From NCBI GenBank assembly GCA_014529385.2, contig CM043942.1, positions 111,756,141 through 111,820,140 of the forward strand: DNA of 64,000 bases, read 5' to 3'. Made by a program: the position numbers and the translations under genes. Source of the DNA: Adiantum capillus-veneris. Taxonomy: Eukaryota > Streptophyta > Polypodiopsida > Polypodiales > Pteridaceae. A model generated the notes under the pieces. That model searched no databases. It saw nothing but the letters and a program-made list of their open reading frames with translations, and was not told the DNA's origin. Positions 22,423 to 33,427 of the stretch are shown in pieces. The first letter of the stretch is position 1, and every line of letters begins with the position of its first letter.

Positions 22423-25057
22423 AAATTATCACATGTCTGAATTCTTTGCCACTATTTTGTATTTTGTATTTACCTGTACCTCCTCTGCATCCAACTCTTC
22501 TTTGAATTGAAAAACGATGTCATACATATCAAGAGAGTTTAACATAACAATCTCAATCTCGGCTTGATAATTGGATTACATGGTTGCATCCAATCCCCCC
22601 ATTGTGTTTACAAATGCATATTCTTCAAAAATCCTTGAAATTGATTCATTTGGATCCAATATCTCACATTCCTGAAACATACCTTGGGCGTTGCAAACAT
22701 GTTGCTTCTCCCATGTTGTATAAGTCATTGAATTTTCTGTAAGATATTAATCCTTCTGAAGATAAACCCAAAAATCTTGAAGAAAAAACCTTTCTGTAAA
22801 CGCCTGCCTGGCATATGCAGATCTATCATCCAAACCTTTTGTTTCCATTCGCACCACAATAATATAAGGTTGTCCCAATATAACTGGATAAGTTGAGTGC
22901 AGGCTTGCACAAAGAAATTCTGTTCATCGCCTACATTCCCTATAGTTATTTTAACATTAGGACATGCACCATAAAAATCACCTGATTGTGCATTAGCGAC
23001 TCGGATACGCCACCCATGTTTGACATCAGCATGCCACTTCTCTTTTGAATATAAGCTCTTTGACATAAGGTTTACTTTTGAACCATGATCTACCAATGCG
23101 ACAACCGGCTCCTCCGAATCGCCTACCTTCAACAAAGTTTCAGTAGTAGGCATGGCCCAATGATTCCGTGTAAAATGGCTACGAGGTATGTCTTCATGAT
23201 ACTTATCCTCTTGAAATCTGACATGCTTTACTCACCTTGGAAGATCGGCATTGTCGACTATGCTTCCCCATTTATCATCCCCAAATTCTTCTTCATTAAA
23301 ACTTCTCAATATGGCTTCAATTTGTTCATAAATGCTCTAACTCACTGTGTCTTGGTTGGATTATTTTTAGGCATGTACAACATTTGACGCTTCCTCTTCA
23401 TAAGATCAATGATGATGTCATGAAATTCTCGCTTTGCAATACCTAGGATTTCTCCTAGGGTAAACTCCTTCAAAATCCACTTTTCAAGTACCCTCTTTAA
23501 ATCAATTGCCTGTTCAATATCAGATCTTAGTTTATATGATGGACCCTTAGCTTCCCCTGCTTTCTTCTCCTTCTTGGCTTCATCCATGTGAATATCAGGT
23601 GGGATAGTAGCCACACCCAAGCTTGATTCTTTTTCCTTTGGTACTGCTGACCTAGTTGTCTTCTTTGAAGTTCTTTCAAGATCCTCTTCCCATTTTTGCT
23701 TTTCTTCTACAAAAGCCTCATTGTTTTGAGACTTTGCTATATATGCGTATACTGAGAGGGAGTCTATAGGATCCCCCACCTAGTAGTCTTTCTAATGCAG
23801 TTTCCCACTTGACATAGCTTATGTTATCTGATCTTTCCCTTTTTTGCCGTTGTCATAGCATATGGCCAGAAAAGTTCCCTTTTTGTGAGAAACTTTAAGA
23901 GGGTTTTCCTGTAATTTTCTTTCAATTTTCACTCCAGAAGTCAATGCCTCAACTACACTTGCATCATGTTCTTGCAACATCTCTTCCATACTCTTCTTCA
24001 TACCACCTTTCCCATATTTGTTCTGTAGAGGAAAACTTGTTTCTAGTAGATGTATTAGCCCATCCTTCCAAAAACCCAGGTCTTAACGCTTGGCTTCTGC
24101 AAATTCATTGCACTCACTCCTGACATGATCAAGACTGTCACACCACATAAAATTTTGATTACCACTTCCACTCTGCGAACCACCTTGTTTTGATCGAGAT
24201 GTTGAATCTTTTTCTTTAAGCTTCACAACTTTCAAATCAATGTTTAACTCCTGGCTTCCTTTCACAAGCTCATCCATAAAAGACTCCTCTAGATTTGGGG
24301 TCTTCTGCTTTAATAGCAAATGGATATCTTCTTCTTTTTTCTTCCACATCTGTATTCATCTTGACTAGATTGTCCAACCTTTTCTATCGCTTCACCACCA
24401 TATTGACCGCTTCGATCACTTCTTTCCAATCTGATTTCAGCCCTAACTCCCCTGCTGGATCCTCAAGGAGATCCACTAAGCTCTTTTGGAGTTTTAATTC
24501 TGCAGCTTGCACAAACAATCCTACCTTTTTAGAGTTCAAAGTCGTACGTTTGGTGGAAAATAACTGACCAAATCTCTTCTCCAATTCGCGTAGCAATTCA
24601 GGTGCAGAAAGTCCCTTATTGTGTTGCTGCACCCACTTTAGAAAGCTCTTCTTCGTAACACGCTCCTTATCTTCAAGAAAATATTCATCTTTGAGAGCTT
24701 GCTTGAACGTCGCCCATGTAACCCCATGCGCAGTCCGAAGCTCCTCAGCCCGTGCCGCAGTTCACACACGACTACCAACACAAAATTTTCCACTGTAGCT
24801 TGCTCATCTGCTCCCTTGTCTTCCATAGCCCGTTCATATCTTTGACAAAATTTGGTAGCATCATGGCCTTCAAACTACCCCACTTTATTTGATGTCCCTG
24901 CTTGCCTAGCTTCACAAATTCGAGCTTCCATTTCTCTTTTCGAGCTTTGAGTCATCATCTGCTCATGGTGCAGATGTTGTTGCTTCAAAAGTGCAAGAAA
25001 TTTTTGCATCAACTTTTGCATTCTATTATCTTGGACTGACAAAATGTATGGCTCCAT
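22423..25057 (-). pseudogene. Gypsy-type gag and protease remnant, copy 1
   Basis: Minus-strand frames in order: an N-terminal gag segment (25057-24875, Gln/His-rich coil); the capsid part LSAPELLRELEKRF (24632-24384); an acidic-basic linker with the imperfect knuckle MWCDSLDHVRSEC (24349-24083); YGKGGMKKSMEE; then LRSDIEQAIDLKRVLEKWIL and KRKRQM (23779-23342). The aspartic protease follows with VALVDHGSKVNLMSK (active site D-H-G rather than D-S/T-G) and YGACPNVKITIG, EQNFFVQ (23153-22725). RT and integrase are absent, since the plus-strand LTR cuts in at 22422. Frameshifts and stops separate the pieces. The wording matches a gypsy group also seen in the RT fragment at 3.8-5.0 kb. Confidence 0.8.
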
Positions 25058-25092
25058 CTACCCTGGTCAAGTTTGTGTCTGGTTCACCAGAT

Positions 25093-27236
25093 TGTCGGAG
25101 TGTGCGATTCTCTAGGGTCAACAGGGAAAGCATCGGGCCTCTAGCTGTAGACGAGATCTTAGTAGACGTTCAAACTAGGATAAACGAGTGCAGATAGACT
25201 TAATTAATAGTTTAATACACGTAATACTGGTGAGTAGAGAGAGTTTAAGAGAAAAGACCGTCAATAAGAATGCTATTAACTAATAAGTAGTAGGAAACAT
25301 AGAATCAAAACCCAAGAGATCTATTCAACTGACAAGTAACACAACTTTATATTTTTGGTTCCCCTTTTTACAATCCGGTTGCATACACCGTATCGGTATG
25401 CCCTCTGATTTGCAACCCTTTGACCAGAAAGCTCCCAAAAATGGAACCATAAAGCTTGAAGAAAAGAACCTCAATGCCACTATGGGCTTCTTTTAGTTCC
25501 CCCAGTGCCCAAGAGCTCATCAAGCATCCTATCCCACCTAATAGCTCCTTACCAATACCCTCCAAAAAAATGCCAAAAAGACCCTCAAATTGATACAAAA
25601 ATGTCCTTTATAAGGAGGCCCCATTCATTTTTAGAAAATGGTTCAACTAGTACTTTAATTTTGGAAACTATTGATCGGTTTGCATGCTCTAGCTCCATAT
25701 GTTTTCTTCTTTGTGACTTTCTCTCACTCATTTTGGAAACCCTTCTTTATCCGAACATGCTCTCCATTTGCTCACCTTGAAAGGCCTCACCTTTTGCTGG
25801 TCCTAGCCTTGACGTTTAGCCTTTAAGCACCTTTGGCCACTTTAAATTGCCACTTTGGACCCCCCTCGATGCCCACTTCGTTCGGCCATATGAACTATCC
25901 AACTGCCTCTTCTCTCTCTCTCCTTTGCTCGCTGCTTCTCCCTCTCTAGCACGCTTCGGGGCTCCCCCATGCCCTTTCTCACATGAACTTCCCCTCACCC
26001 TTAGCACTAGAAACCTCGTTAGTGGGGGGTGGGGGGGGGGGGGGGGGGGCTTTTTATTCAAAAGGTGAGGGCCTTTCAAGGCAGAGGACCAGTCCCTAGT
26101 GGGATGCCACATCACTAGCACACACAGCCACCCATTGGCCCTAAATGCCACCACGATGCCACCGGGTAGCCAAAACCGCCACCACGGCTGCCAAGTGCGC
26201 TCGCACAGCACCAAAGCGGCCAACACGCAGCACTCGACTGCGTACACCATGGCCAAGCATGATAAATCGCACTCTCTCCACTAAATACCCCACATTGGCA
26301 CATAGTTCAGCCCATATAGACTGCCATTATTTATCCAATACTCGCATGTGGGTTAAACCAACACTATGTGGCACCCTCTTAGCAGCCTGGCTCTCCGAGT
26401 TGAAAAACACCTTCAATTGTACCCATACTAACCCCTTTTGAAAAACTCTCCTTTGTTCTATTTTCAAATTCCTTCCATCTCCTCCTCATGGAGCCCAATG
26501 CCAAGCCGTAAAGACCATCTGAAACTTCACATCATCAACCTCAAGCCGCATGAAACTTGTCGGTTATGGAGACTCCCAACCTCGCCATCCGCGGCCGCCT
26601 ATACCGGAAAAACATTTGGTACCTACACTCTAGCAACATCTCCCAACTTTGACTCGTCATATCTCACTGACTGGGTAGCCGATCAACAAGCCGTCAGTTC
26701 GTGATCACTTTGCATGATGTACCCTACCTTCTTGAACTTTGGAAAGTGCCAGAAAACACCGGATGTCATGACTTCCAAAACGCGTAATCCGGCTTAGAAT
26801 CGACCCTTGTCAAAACTTCATAGCTCTGTAACTTGGCCTCTGAGACTCCGATTGTCGATCTGAAAAGATTGACATGCTTTATAATTTAAGCCCTATGCAT
26901 TTATCACTTCAAATTGCATTTGACCATCTGTCCCCATCTACCCTGTCCAACTCAGATTTGCAACCACTTCCAACTTTAAACTGTAATACCTTTCTCACTG
27001 GTTGATGAGCCGTTTGGACTAGCTTGTAAATCACTTCAAGCACTAGCTTTTCAAGTAGAAAACCAGCCTTTCATTCAATCTTCACCTATCAGCACAATTG
27101 GTTCACTTTGAGGCACTTTTGGTCTACAAAAACCTACATAATGTATACATTCCTGCTAATCTAATGTCATAAGCAATTATAACATAGATTATAGATTTCT
27201 CAAAGTTCACAAATACATGCAAAACTTTGTTTTTCA
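25093..27236 (-). repeat. Probable 5' LTR (about 2.1 kb) of the gag-protease element, copy 1
   Basis: Minus strand ends ...CTCCGACA a few bases before AATCTGGTGAACCAGACA, a possible primer-site region, with gag following. The far border at TTTTTCA (27236) is where copia sequence begins, but the exact end is uncertain. It holds a poly-G tract (26031-26049). No protein is encoded; Pro-rich frames come from poly-G. Confidence 0.5.
26024..26049. repeat. Poly-G tract, copy 1
   Basis: Six Gs, a T, then 19 Gs. The same site in copy 2 has 31 Gs. Confidence 0.9.
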
Positions 27237-27498
27237 TCTTGTGCCTGTAAAGTGGCACGAAAGCGCGAGGGTGATGTACTTCTCATTGTTGTTCTCTATG
27301 TGGATGATTTTTTGATCACTGGACGAAACGAGAAACATATTGATGAATTTAAGGTTTCTTTGAATGCTACTTTCAAGATGAAAGATTTGGGAGTGTTGTA
27401 TCATTACTTGGGCACACAGTTTAAGCAATGTGATGGTGGTATTGCCTTGGGGTCAAACAAGTTACATAGAGACATTGCTACATAAGTTTGGACTTGAG
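27237..27498 (+). pseudogene. Copia RT fragment, copy 1
   Basis: About 85 codons matching the catalytic part of the intact copia RT (32120-32370): LYVDDFLITG, FKMKDLG and a frameshifted end. It is cut on the left by the 2.1-kb LTR and on the right, after GGACTTGAG, by the chromovirus LTR. It is therefore the insertion target of both. Confidence 0.9.
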
Positions 27499-27807
27499 TG
27501 TAATGCCAAGGGTAGGACTATAGGAGGGCATGGCCCTGGCCAAGGGCCAATGGATACACATGCGGTATAGGGGCTATACATAGCTAAGAGCCAGAGGGCC
27601 AAGGGCCTATATATAGGTATGGTTGGGAGGTTATTGGCATGTCTATCTCCCTATACCCTTTCACTGATATCGGAGCTCAGGTGGGAGGAAGGAGAAGAAG
27701 GCTGGAGTGCATGGAAGCAAGGTGTCATTCATGGCGTTGCAGGGTCAGGGTCTCTTTCTTTGTGTGTGTGTGTGTGTGTGTGTGATGCACGGCGTTGAAG
27801 GGTCTCC

Positions 27808-27839
<32 letters not shown>

Positions 27840-27990
27840 AAGACAAGGGAAGCTAGAGCCTAAGAGTCCACCACCCAACCGCCCATTATATAGCGAAGCC
27901 CGTGGCCCTTTGCCCTAGTTGGAATTCCCGTTCCACACTGCCTAGTCCGGCCTTGCCCTTGTCTAGTCCGGCCTTGCCGGTGTCCTAACA
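27499..27990 (-). repeat. 3' LTR of a chromovirus (gypsy), copy 1
   Basis: 492 bp. Minus strand starts TGTTAGGACACC directly after the polypurine tract CTTAAGGGGGGAATAA (27991-28006) and ends GGCATTACA. It has two GT microsatellites (27762-27783, 27818-27838) and a TATATATAGG motif near 27608. A 514-bp copy lies at 40184-40697. Confidence 0.85.
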
Positions 27991-28239
27991 TTATTCCCCC
28001 CTTAAGAAGAGTTTTCGTTCTCGAAAACAAAAGTGGGGAACTTCTTTTTAAGAACACTATGTTTTTCCAAGTGGCACCTTCTTCAGGTCGGTCTTTCCAC
28101 TTGATAAAGGCTTGTTGACGTATGTGATGACGTGTACGCAACTCGTGATAATCAAGAACACGTTCAGGTTCATGCGGTAGGGTAGGAGGTTCAATGAAAT
28201 CAACCAAAACCTATTAGTCAATGACATTGTCATCCCCAT
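27991..28239 (-). pseudogene. Chromovirus integrase C-terminus with chromodomain
   Basis: The minus-strand frame (28207 leftwards) encodes EPERVLDYHELRTRHHIRQ, AFIKWKDRPEEGATWKN, FLKR. This is a chromodomain of the type found at the integrase C-terminus of chromoviruses, thought to steer insertion to particular chromatin. It is the end of the gene whose integrase core is at 33428-34242; the two halves are separated only by the copia element. Two stops (TAA TAG) precede the chromodomain, where Gln codons would fit. The frame reads through the polypurine tract into the LTR. Confidence 0.85.
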
Positions 28240-28244
28240 GTAAC
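28240..28244. other. Target-site duplication, left copy (GTAAC)
   Basis: Identical to 33423-33427 on the other side of the copia element. Confidence 0.95.
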
Positions 28245-28471
28245 TGTTACCATATACATGTGGTAGTGATGTGTGTGAACACACTAGGACCGCCGGGGCA
28301 TTTTTTCCCTCTTTAGGAGGTTTTTTCCCCCGTGCATTGTATATACGCCCATCACTCTAGGGCTAACTATCTTTCCATTGCACACTAAGTAACACACTCT
28401 CTATTGTGTGCCTTGAGCTTCCTTCGTCTTCTCCAAGCTGTGTGTGTTTCTCTGCAACCCTAATTCCAACA
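28245..28471 (+). repeat. 5' LTR of the copia element
   Basis: TGTTACCATATACATG...ATTCCAACA. It contains a TATA-like GTATATAC near 28339 and the inverted pair GTGTGTGAACACAC near the start. Confidence 0.97.
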
Positions 28472-28473
28472 AT

Positions 28474-28485
28474 TGGTATCAGAGC
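28474..28485 (+). other. Primer-binding site (initiator tRNA-Met)
   Basis: TGGTATCAGAGC, the classic complement of the initiator tRNA-Met 3' end used by plant copia elements, two bases after the LTR. Confidence 0.95.
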
Positions 28486-28833
28486 AGGTCACGTCCTCCC
28501 GGGCTTAGTCGCCAGCTGCTCCAGCACACGCCTGCTCACTTTCTCCAATTTCAGTGAGCTTTGGCGAGCGTTCGCAGGTCGAAATTCTTTTTGGCTGCGC
28601 TCGAAGAGCTCGGTCTGCTCAGAATTTTGATTTGGGCTCATTTCGGCCTGCGTTTCCACTACAGGCAGTACTGCACACGCTATTTCGTCATTTTGTACAG
28701 ATTTTCTGTCAGTGCCGTTTTCTGCATAACAGGTGCCTTATAGTCTTCTACGGTTTGTGCTATATAGCACAAGTTGTTCCCGCTCCATTTCTCCTATTTT
28801 CGGATAGTTTTCACATCAGGTGCAGCATTTACC

Positions 28834-31800
28834 ATGGCTGACAACAACAACACATATGTGTTCAAGATGTTTGGTGCTGAGGACAGGTTGGATGGAGACA
28901 ACTACCCTATGTGGGCTTATATGATGCAACATGTTCTTGTGTCAAAAGGTGTCTGGAACATTGTGCAGGGCATTGATGTACGTCCTGGTTCTGAAGATGT
29001 TGGCGATGTTGAGGATGTTGCAGGTCTTGCTGCAAGGATTGCAGCTGTTAGAGTTGTTTTGCCTACGGCAGAACAAGCTCGTTGGGATGTTAAGGATGCA
29101 CAGGCTCATGCATTGATTGCGTTGTCTGTGAAGCGCACCATTATTCCTCACATCCGTTCAACAAAATCTGCAAAACAGGCTTGGGATATTCTAGCAGGTC
29201 TTTATGCAAGCCGCAATGAGGCTAAAATTGCTTTGCTGCGTAAAGAGCTAGAGTCGAAGATTATGCATGAGGAAGATGATATGGACACTTTCCTTGCTAG
29301 TGTCAAGGATATCAATGAGCAACTCATTTCTGCAGGTGAAGTCATTTCGGACAGTTCCCTTGTGCAGACTGTTCTTGATGCCTTACCAGATTCCTACCAG
29401 ACTTTTGCTAGTACTTGGAGACTCATGACCCAAGGAAATCCTGAAGTTGTCAAGTTTGATGCATTATGCACATTGCTGTTGCAAGAGTCACTTTCTAGAA
29501 AAAACAGGACTAGGCAGCGTGCAGTTGAACAGGCTTTTATTGCTTCTCAAAGAAAGGGTGGTAACAGTAATGCAGCCACTTCTTATGGTTCTACTGCGAG
29601 TGGCAAAAATTCTGTTCCTAATGCTTCTGCTGGCAGCACTTCGTCTGGCAATTCTGGTGATAAGGGCAAAAAGAAGATGCGTTGCCATTATTGTAAAGCC
29701 AATGATCACTTGATCAAGTCGTGTCCTAAGTTGAAGGCCAAAGAGGCTAAGAAGAAAGAGGGTGGTTCCACTGCAAATGCTGGTTCCACTACAAATGCAG
29801 CCATTGTTGAGTCTTCTCTGAAAGAAGATTGTGATGCTGATGTTGATGCAGAATGGGCTTTTAGCGCAGAGTGCACTTACAATCCTGCTGTCCATGATGC
29901 ATGCTTGTCAGTTGCTGCAGATTCACATGTGTGGTATTTCGACAGTGGTGCTACAAACCACATTACCTCACATCGTGAATTGTTTACCTCTCTCGAGTCT
30001 GTCCCTCATGGGAATTCAGTCACTTGTGCCAACAACGCCTCTTATCCAGTTCAGGGAGTTGGAAAGATTGTGCTCACTGCTGCTAATGGCAGTTCCTTCA
30101 CACTTGTTGATGCACTTTATGTACCTGGGATCGAGAAGAATCTCTTGTCTGTATCCGCACTTGCTAGACTTGGACTTGTAGTCAAATTTGTGGATGACAG
30201 ATGTACAGTTCATGATCTCAGTTTTGGTGATGAAATTGTTGCATCTAGGCTTTTGTGCCGTGGGCTGTATAAGCTCACTTTGTATGACAAGTGTGGACAA
30301 AATTTTGCAAATGCTGTTGCAGATTCAAGGGCTATTTCAGATGCAAAACTTTGGCATGCACGTTTTGGTCATTTGAATTTTGCCAGTTTGCTGCGTTTGC
30401 AGAAATCTGATATGGTTGCTGCTTTGCCGCCTCTTGAAGCACCTGTCAAACATGTTTGTGAAGGCTGTATTCTGGGTAAAATGCAGCGTTCTAAGTTTCC
30501 AAAGGATGGTTCAGTTAGGGCCACATGCAGGTTGCAGCTTGTGCATAGTGATGTTTGTGGGCCCATGCAAACTCCGTCCTTGGGCAATTACCTGTACTTC
30601 GTGACTTTCATTGATGATTACTCCAGGCATGCATGGGTATTTCTGCTTAAAGCGAAGTCCGAAGTTTTTATGTGCTTCAAACAATTTTTGGCTATGGCTG
30701 AAAATGTCTCAAAATGTACTATGGGCACCCTCCGTTCCGATCGAGGGGGGGAGTATATGTCTCATGAATTTAATGCATTTCTGGCTAGTCGTGGGATAAA
30801 ACACCAATGTACAATGCCTTATACACCTCAGCAAAATGGTGTTGCTGAGAGGAAAAACAGGTCACTAACGGAAATGGCACGATGTATGGTCAAAAGTCAA
30901 GCTTTGCCGCATTCCTTTTGGCTTGAGGCCATCATGTGTGCCACTTATGTACTTAACAGGTGTCCTACGAAAGCTTTGCAGTCTATTACTCCATATGAAG
31001 CATGGCATGGTAGAAAACCTTCTATTGAGAACATGCGTGTTTTTGGCTGTTTGGCATATGCTTTGGTGCCACAAGTGCAGCGCAGAAAATTGGATGATAA
31101 GGCTGTCAAATGTATTTTTGTTGGTTATAGTGCTGAAAGCAAAGGTTACAGGTTGTATCATCCGCAAACAAAACGTATTCTGGTTTCACGGGATGTAGTG
31201 TTTGTGGAAGACTCTGTTCAGCCCTTGCTATCATGTACTAGAGACAGTAATGTAAGCTCACAGGACATTTATGACACTTTGTTGCCTCTTTTCAGTGGTG
31301 GAAATACGAATGTAAGTTCCAATGAGGCAAATGTACAGCCTATGGGGGTTTTTGAAAATGTTCTAGATCAGCGTATTACTGATGCAGATGTACATGATGT
31401 ACTTGACGAGGAAAGGGCTGAAAATGAGCAGGCTAGAGGTATGCCAAAATGGCTAGTGCACACTTTGTGTGACAGTAAATTGGATGCACCTTTGTCTAGT
31501 CGTACTCGTTCAGGCTCTCACCATGCATCTTATTCATCAGATTGTTATGCTTTGGCTGTGTCTAGTTTACATGATGTTGAGGAGCCTCTATCTTTTGATG
31601 AAGCACAGAATTCAGAAAATTGGATGGCTGCCATGCAATCAGAATATGATGCACTTATAGAGAATGACACATGGACTTTATGTGATTTGCCTCCTGGCAA
31701 AAAGGCCATTGGTACGAAGTGGGTTTACAAGTTGAAACGCAAGCCGGATGGTGAGATCGATCGCCATAAGGCTCGACTTGTTGCAAAGGGTTATGCACAA

Positions 31801-33120
31801 CAAAAAGGCATAGATTATAAGGAGACTTTTGCTCCCACTTGTCGTATGACTACTGTGCGTTTTCTATGTGCATTGGCAGCTCATTTTGGTTGGGATGTAC
31901 ATCAATCAGACATTGTTACTGCTTTCTTGAATGGTGACATATTTGAGGAAGTTTATGTAACGCAGCCTCGCGGTTTTGTCATAAAAGGACAAGAGGACAA
32001 AGTGTGCAAATGTAAGAAGGCTTTGTATGGGTTGAAGCAATCTCCTCGTGCTTGGTATGAGAAAGCTGACACTCATTTGGTTAAACGAGGCTTTCGTAAC
32101 AGTCCAACAGAATGCACATTGTATGTAAAGCGTGAGGATGATGTATTTCTCATTGTGGTTCTTTATGTTGATGATTTGCTGATCACTGGAACAAATGAGA
32201 GACATATTGCTGAATTTAAGGCTGATTTGAATGCTACTTTCAAGATGAAAGATTTGGGGCTGTTGCATCATTACTTGGGTATACAGTTTAAGCTGTGTGA
32301 TGGTGGTATTGCCTTGTGTCAGAAAAGTTACATAGAGACATTGCTATGTAAGTTTGGACTTGAGGATTGCAAACCTATTGCCACTCCCATGGAAACAGGT
32401 TTGAAGTTGAGTCTACATGATGCTGGCGATCCTGCTGATGTCACTCTTTACCAAACTGCTGTTGGTTGCCTCATTTATGTATGCAACACGAGGCAAGATA
32501 TTCAGTTTGCAGTCTGGCAGGTCAGCAGATTTATGCATAGCCCAGGGTCTAAGCATTGGCAGGCTGTCAAGAGGATTTTCCGCTACCTTAGTGGCACTTT
32601 ACATCTTGGCTTGTTTTATCCCAAAGGGGGATCATTTCCGCCAAACTTACATGCTTTTTCGGACTCAGATTGGGCTGGTTGTTTTGACACGCGAGTGTCC
32701 ACAAGTGGTTTTTGTTTCATGCTTGGCAGTTCATGTATATCGTGGTTGAGCAAGAAGCAACCTACTGTGGCCACTTCGAGTTGTGAGACTGAGTACAGCG
32801 CAGTCTTCACAGCTACGGTTGAGTGTGTATGGCTCAGACGCCTTATGGCTGATTTGGGTGTTGGACAGGACACTGCCAACACTATCTACACTGACAGTCA
32901 GAGCGCATTGGCAGTTGCGAGGAACCCAGTTTTTCATGCTCGCACAAAGCACATTGAGGTGCATTACCACTATGTCAGGGAGAGGCTCTCAGTAGGAGAG
33001 ATCAGCTTGGCTTATGTGCCAACACAGGACAACCTTGCAGATCTTTTCACAAAGGCATTGTCTCGTGAGAAGCTTGAAGCTTTCCGCAAAGCTTTGGGCT
33101 TACTCCCCTTTGTGGACTGA
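28834..33120 (+). CDS. Copia gag-pol polyprotein, intact (1428 residues)
   Basis: The chosen start is the ATG in ACCATGG at 28834; the frame is open 20 codons earlier but without a better context. Domains in order: Gag capsid (LDGDNYPMWAYMM near the start), CCHC knuckle CHYCKANDHLIKSC (about 284-297), protease WYFDSGATNHIT (Asp about 370), the GAG-pre-integrase HHCC zinc domain (LWHARFGHLN ... CEGCILGK), and integrase D573, D636 and E672, a perfect D,D35E spacing. RT has GTKWVYKLKRKPDGE, and YVDDLLITG at about 1111. RNase H has HAFSDSDWAGC, SSCETEYSA, TDSQSALAVA and DNLADLFTKAL. No stop or frameshift is present and all catalytic residues I can place are kept. It would make the capsid, cDNA and integration complex of the element. 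Confidence 0.97.
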   Translation: MADNNNTYVFKMFGAEDRLDGDNYPMWAYMMQHVLVSKGVWNIVQGIDVRPGSEDVGDVEDVAGLAARIAAVRVVLPTAEQARWDVKDAQAHALIALSVKRTIIPHIRSTKSAKQAWDILAGLYASRNEAKIALLRKELESKIMHEEDDMDTFLASVKDINEQLISAGEVISDSSLVQTVLDALPDSYQTFASTWRLMTQGNPEVVKFDALCTLLLQESLSRKNRTRQRAVEQAFIASQRKGGNSNAATSYGSTASGKNSVPNASAGSTSSGNSGDKGKKKMRCHYCKANDHLIKSCPKLKAKEAKKKEGGSTANAGSTTNAAIVESSLKEDCDADVDAEWAFSAECTYNPAVHDACLSVAADSHVWYFDSGATNHITSHRELFTSLESVPHGNSVTCANNASYPVQGVGKIVLTAANGSSFTLVDALYVPGIEKNLLSVSALARLGLVVKFVDDRCTVHDLSFGDEIVASRLLCRGLYKLTLYDKCGQNFANAVADSRAISDAKLWHARFGHLNFASLLRLQKSDMVAALPPLEAPVKHVCEGCILGKMQRSKFPKDGSVRATCRLQLVHSDVCGPMQTPSLGNYLYFVTFIDDYSRHAWVFLLKAKSEVFMCFKQFLAMAENVSKCTMGTLRSDRGGEYMSHEFNAFLASRGIKHQCTMPYTPQQNGVAERKNRSLTEMARCMVKSQALPHSFWLEAIMCATYVLNRCPTKALQSITPYEAWHGRKPSIENMRVFGCLAYALVPQVQRRKLDDKAVKCIFVGYSAESKGYRLYHPQTKRILVSRDVVFVEDSVQPLLSCTRDSNVSSQDIYDTLLPLFSGGNTNVSSNEANVQPMGVFENVLDQRITDADVHDVLDEERAENEQARGMPKWLVHTLCDSKLDAPLSSRTRSGSHHASYSSDCYALAVSSLHDVEEPLSFDEAQNSENWMAAMQSEYDALIENDTWTLCDLPPGKKAIGTKWVYKLKRKPDGEIDRHKARLVAKGYAQQKGIDYKETFAPTCRMTTVRFLCALAAHFGWDVHQSDIVTAFLNGDIFEEVYVTQPRGFVIKGQEDKVCKCKKALYGLKQSPRAWYEKADTHLVKRGFRNSPTECTLYVKREDDVFLIVVLYVDDLLITGTNERHIAEFKADLNATFKMKDLGLLHHYLGIQFKLCDGGIALCQKSYIETLLCKFGLEDCKPIATPMETGLKLSLHDAGDPADVTLYQTAVGCLIYVCNTRQDIQFAVWQVSRFMHSPGSKHWQAVKRIFRYLSGTLHLGLFYPKGGSFPPNLHAFSDSDWAGCFDTRVSTSGFCFMLGSSCISWLSKKQPTVATSSCETEYSAVFTATVECVWLRRLMADLGVGQDTANTIYTDSQSALAVARNPVFHARTKHIEVHYHYVRERLSVGEISLAYVPTQDNLADLFTKALSREKLEAFRKALGLLPFVD

Positions 33121-33185
33121 TCCTGTCCTCAGGGCATGGCACTTCCCTTTACTCATGTGCCAGCTCTCGTTCACCGCATCACTCC

Positions 33186-33195
33186 AGGGGGGATT
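33186..33195 (+). other. Polypurine tract of the copia element
   Basis: AGGGGGGATT directly before the 3' LTR. Confidence 0.9.
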
Positions 33196-33422
33196 TGTTA
33201 TCATATACATGTGGTAGTGATGTGTGTGAACACACTAGGACCGCCGGGGCATTTTTTCCCTCTTTAGGAGGTTTTTTCCCCCGTGCATTGTATATACGCC
33301 CATCACTCTAGGGCTAACTATCTTTCCATTGCACACTAAGTAACACACTCTCTATTGTGTGCCTTGAGCTTCCTTCGTCTTCTCCAAGCTGTGTGTGTTT
33401 CTCTGCAACCCTAATTCCAACA
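33196..33422 (+). repeat. 3' LTR of the copia element
   Basis: Same as the 5' LTR except T for C at the sixth base. Confidence 0.97.
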
Positions 33423-33427
33423 GTAAC
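33423..33427. other. Target-site duplication, right copy (GTAAC)
   Basis: Identical to 28240-28244. Confidence 0.95.

Larger units (their letters stand above)
21525..27990. repeat. 6.5-kb duplicated block, copy 1
   Basis: This segment recurs as 34243-40697 with roughly 98% identity by eye, in the same order and strand. It contains most of the 3' LTR, the gag-protease remnant, its LTR with a poly-G tract, a copia RT scrap and a chromovirus LTR. Differences are mainly point changes and microsatellite or poly-G length. The block begins inside one LTR and ends exactly at the end of another, and no target duplication flanks it. Confidence 0.9.
28245..33422 (+). mobile_element. Intact, young Ty1/copia LTR retrotransposon
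   Basis: A 5178-bp element. Both LTRs are 227 bp (28245-28471, 33196-33422), start TG and end CA, and differ at one base (position 6, C/T). The 5-bp duplication GTAAC flanks it. It has an initiator-tRNA-Met primer site, one uninterrupted gag-pol frame with integrase before RT (copia order), and a polypurine tract. It is inserted into the chromovirus gene on the opposite strand. Every landmark needed for autonomous transposition is visible, so this copy is probably very recent and may still be active. Confidence 0.97.

Noticed and set aside
25847-26256. Pro- and Gly-run frames around the poly-G tracts (also 38539-38978)
   Set aside because: Homopolymer artefacts inside a non-coding LTR; frame length changes with poly-G length between the two copies.
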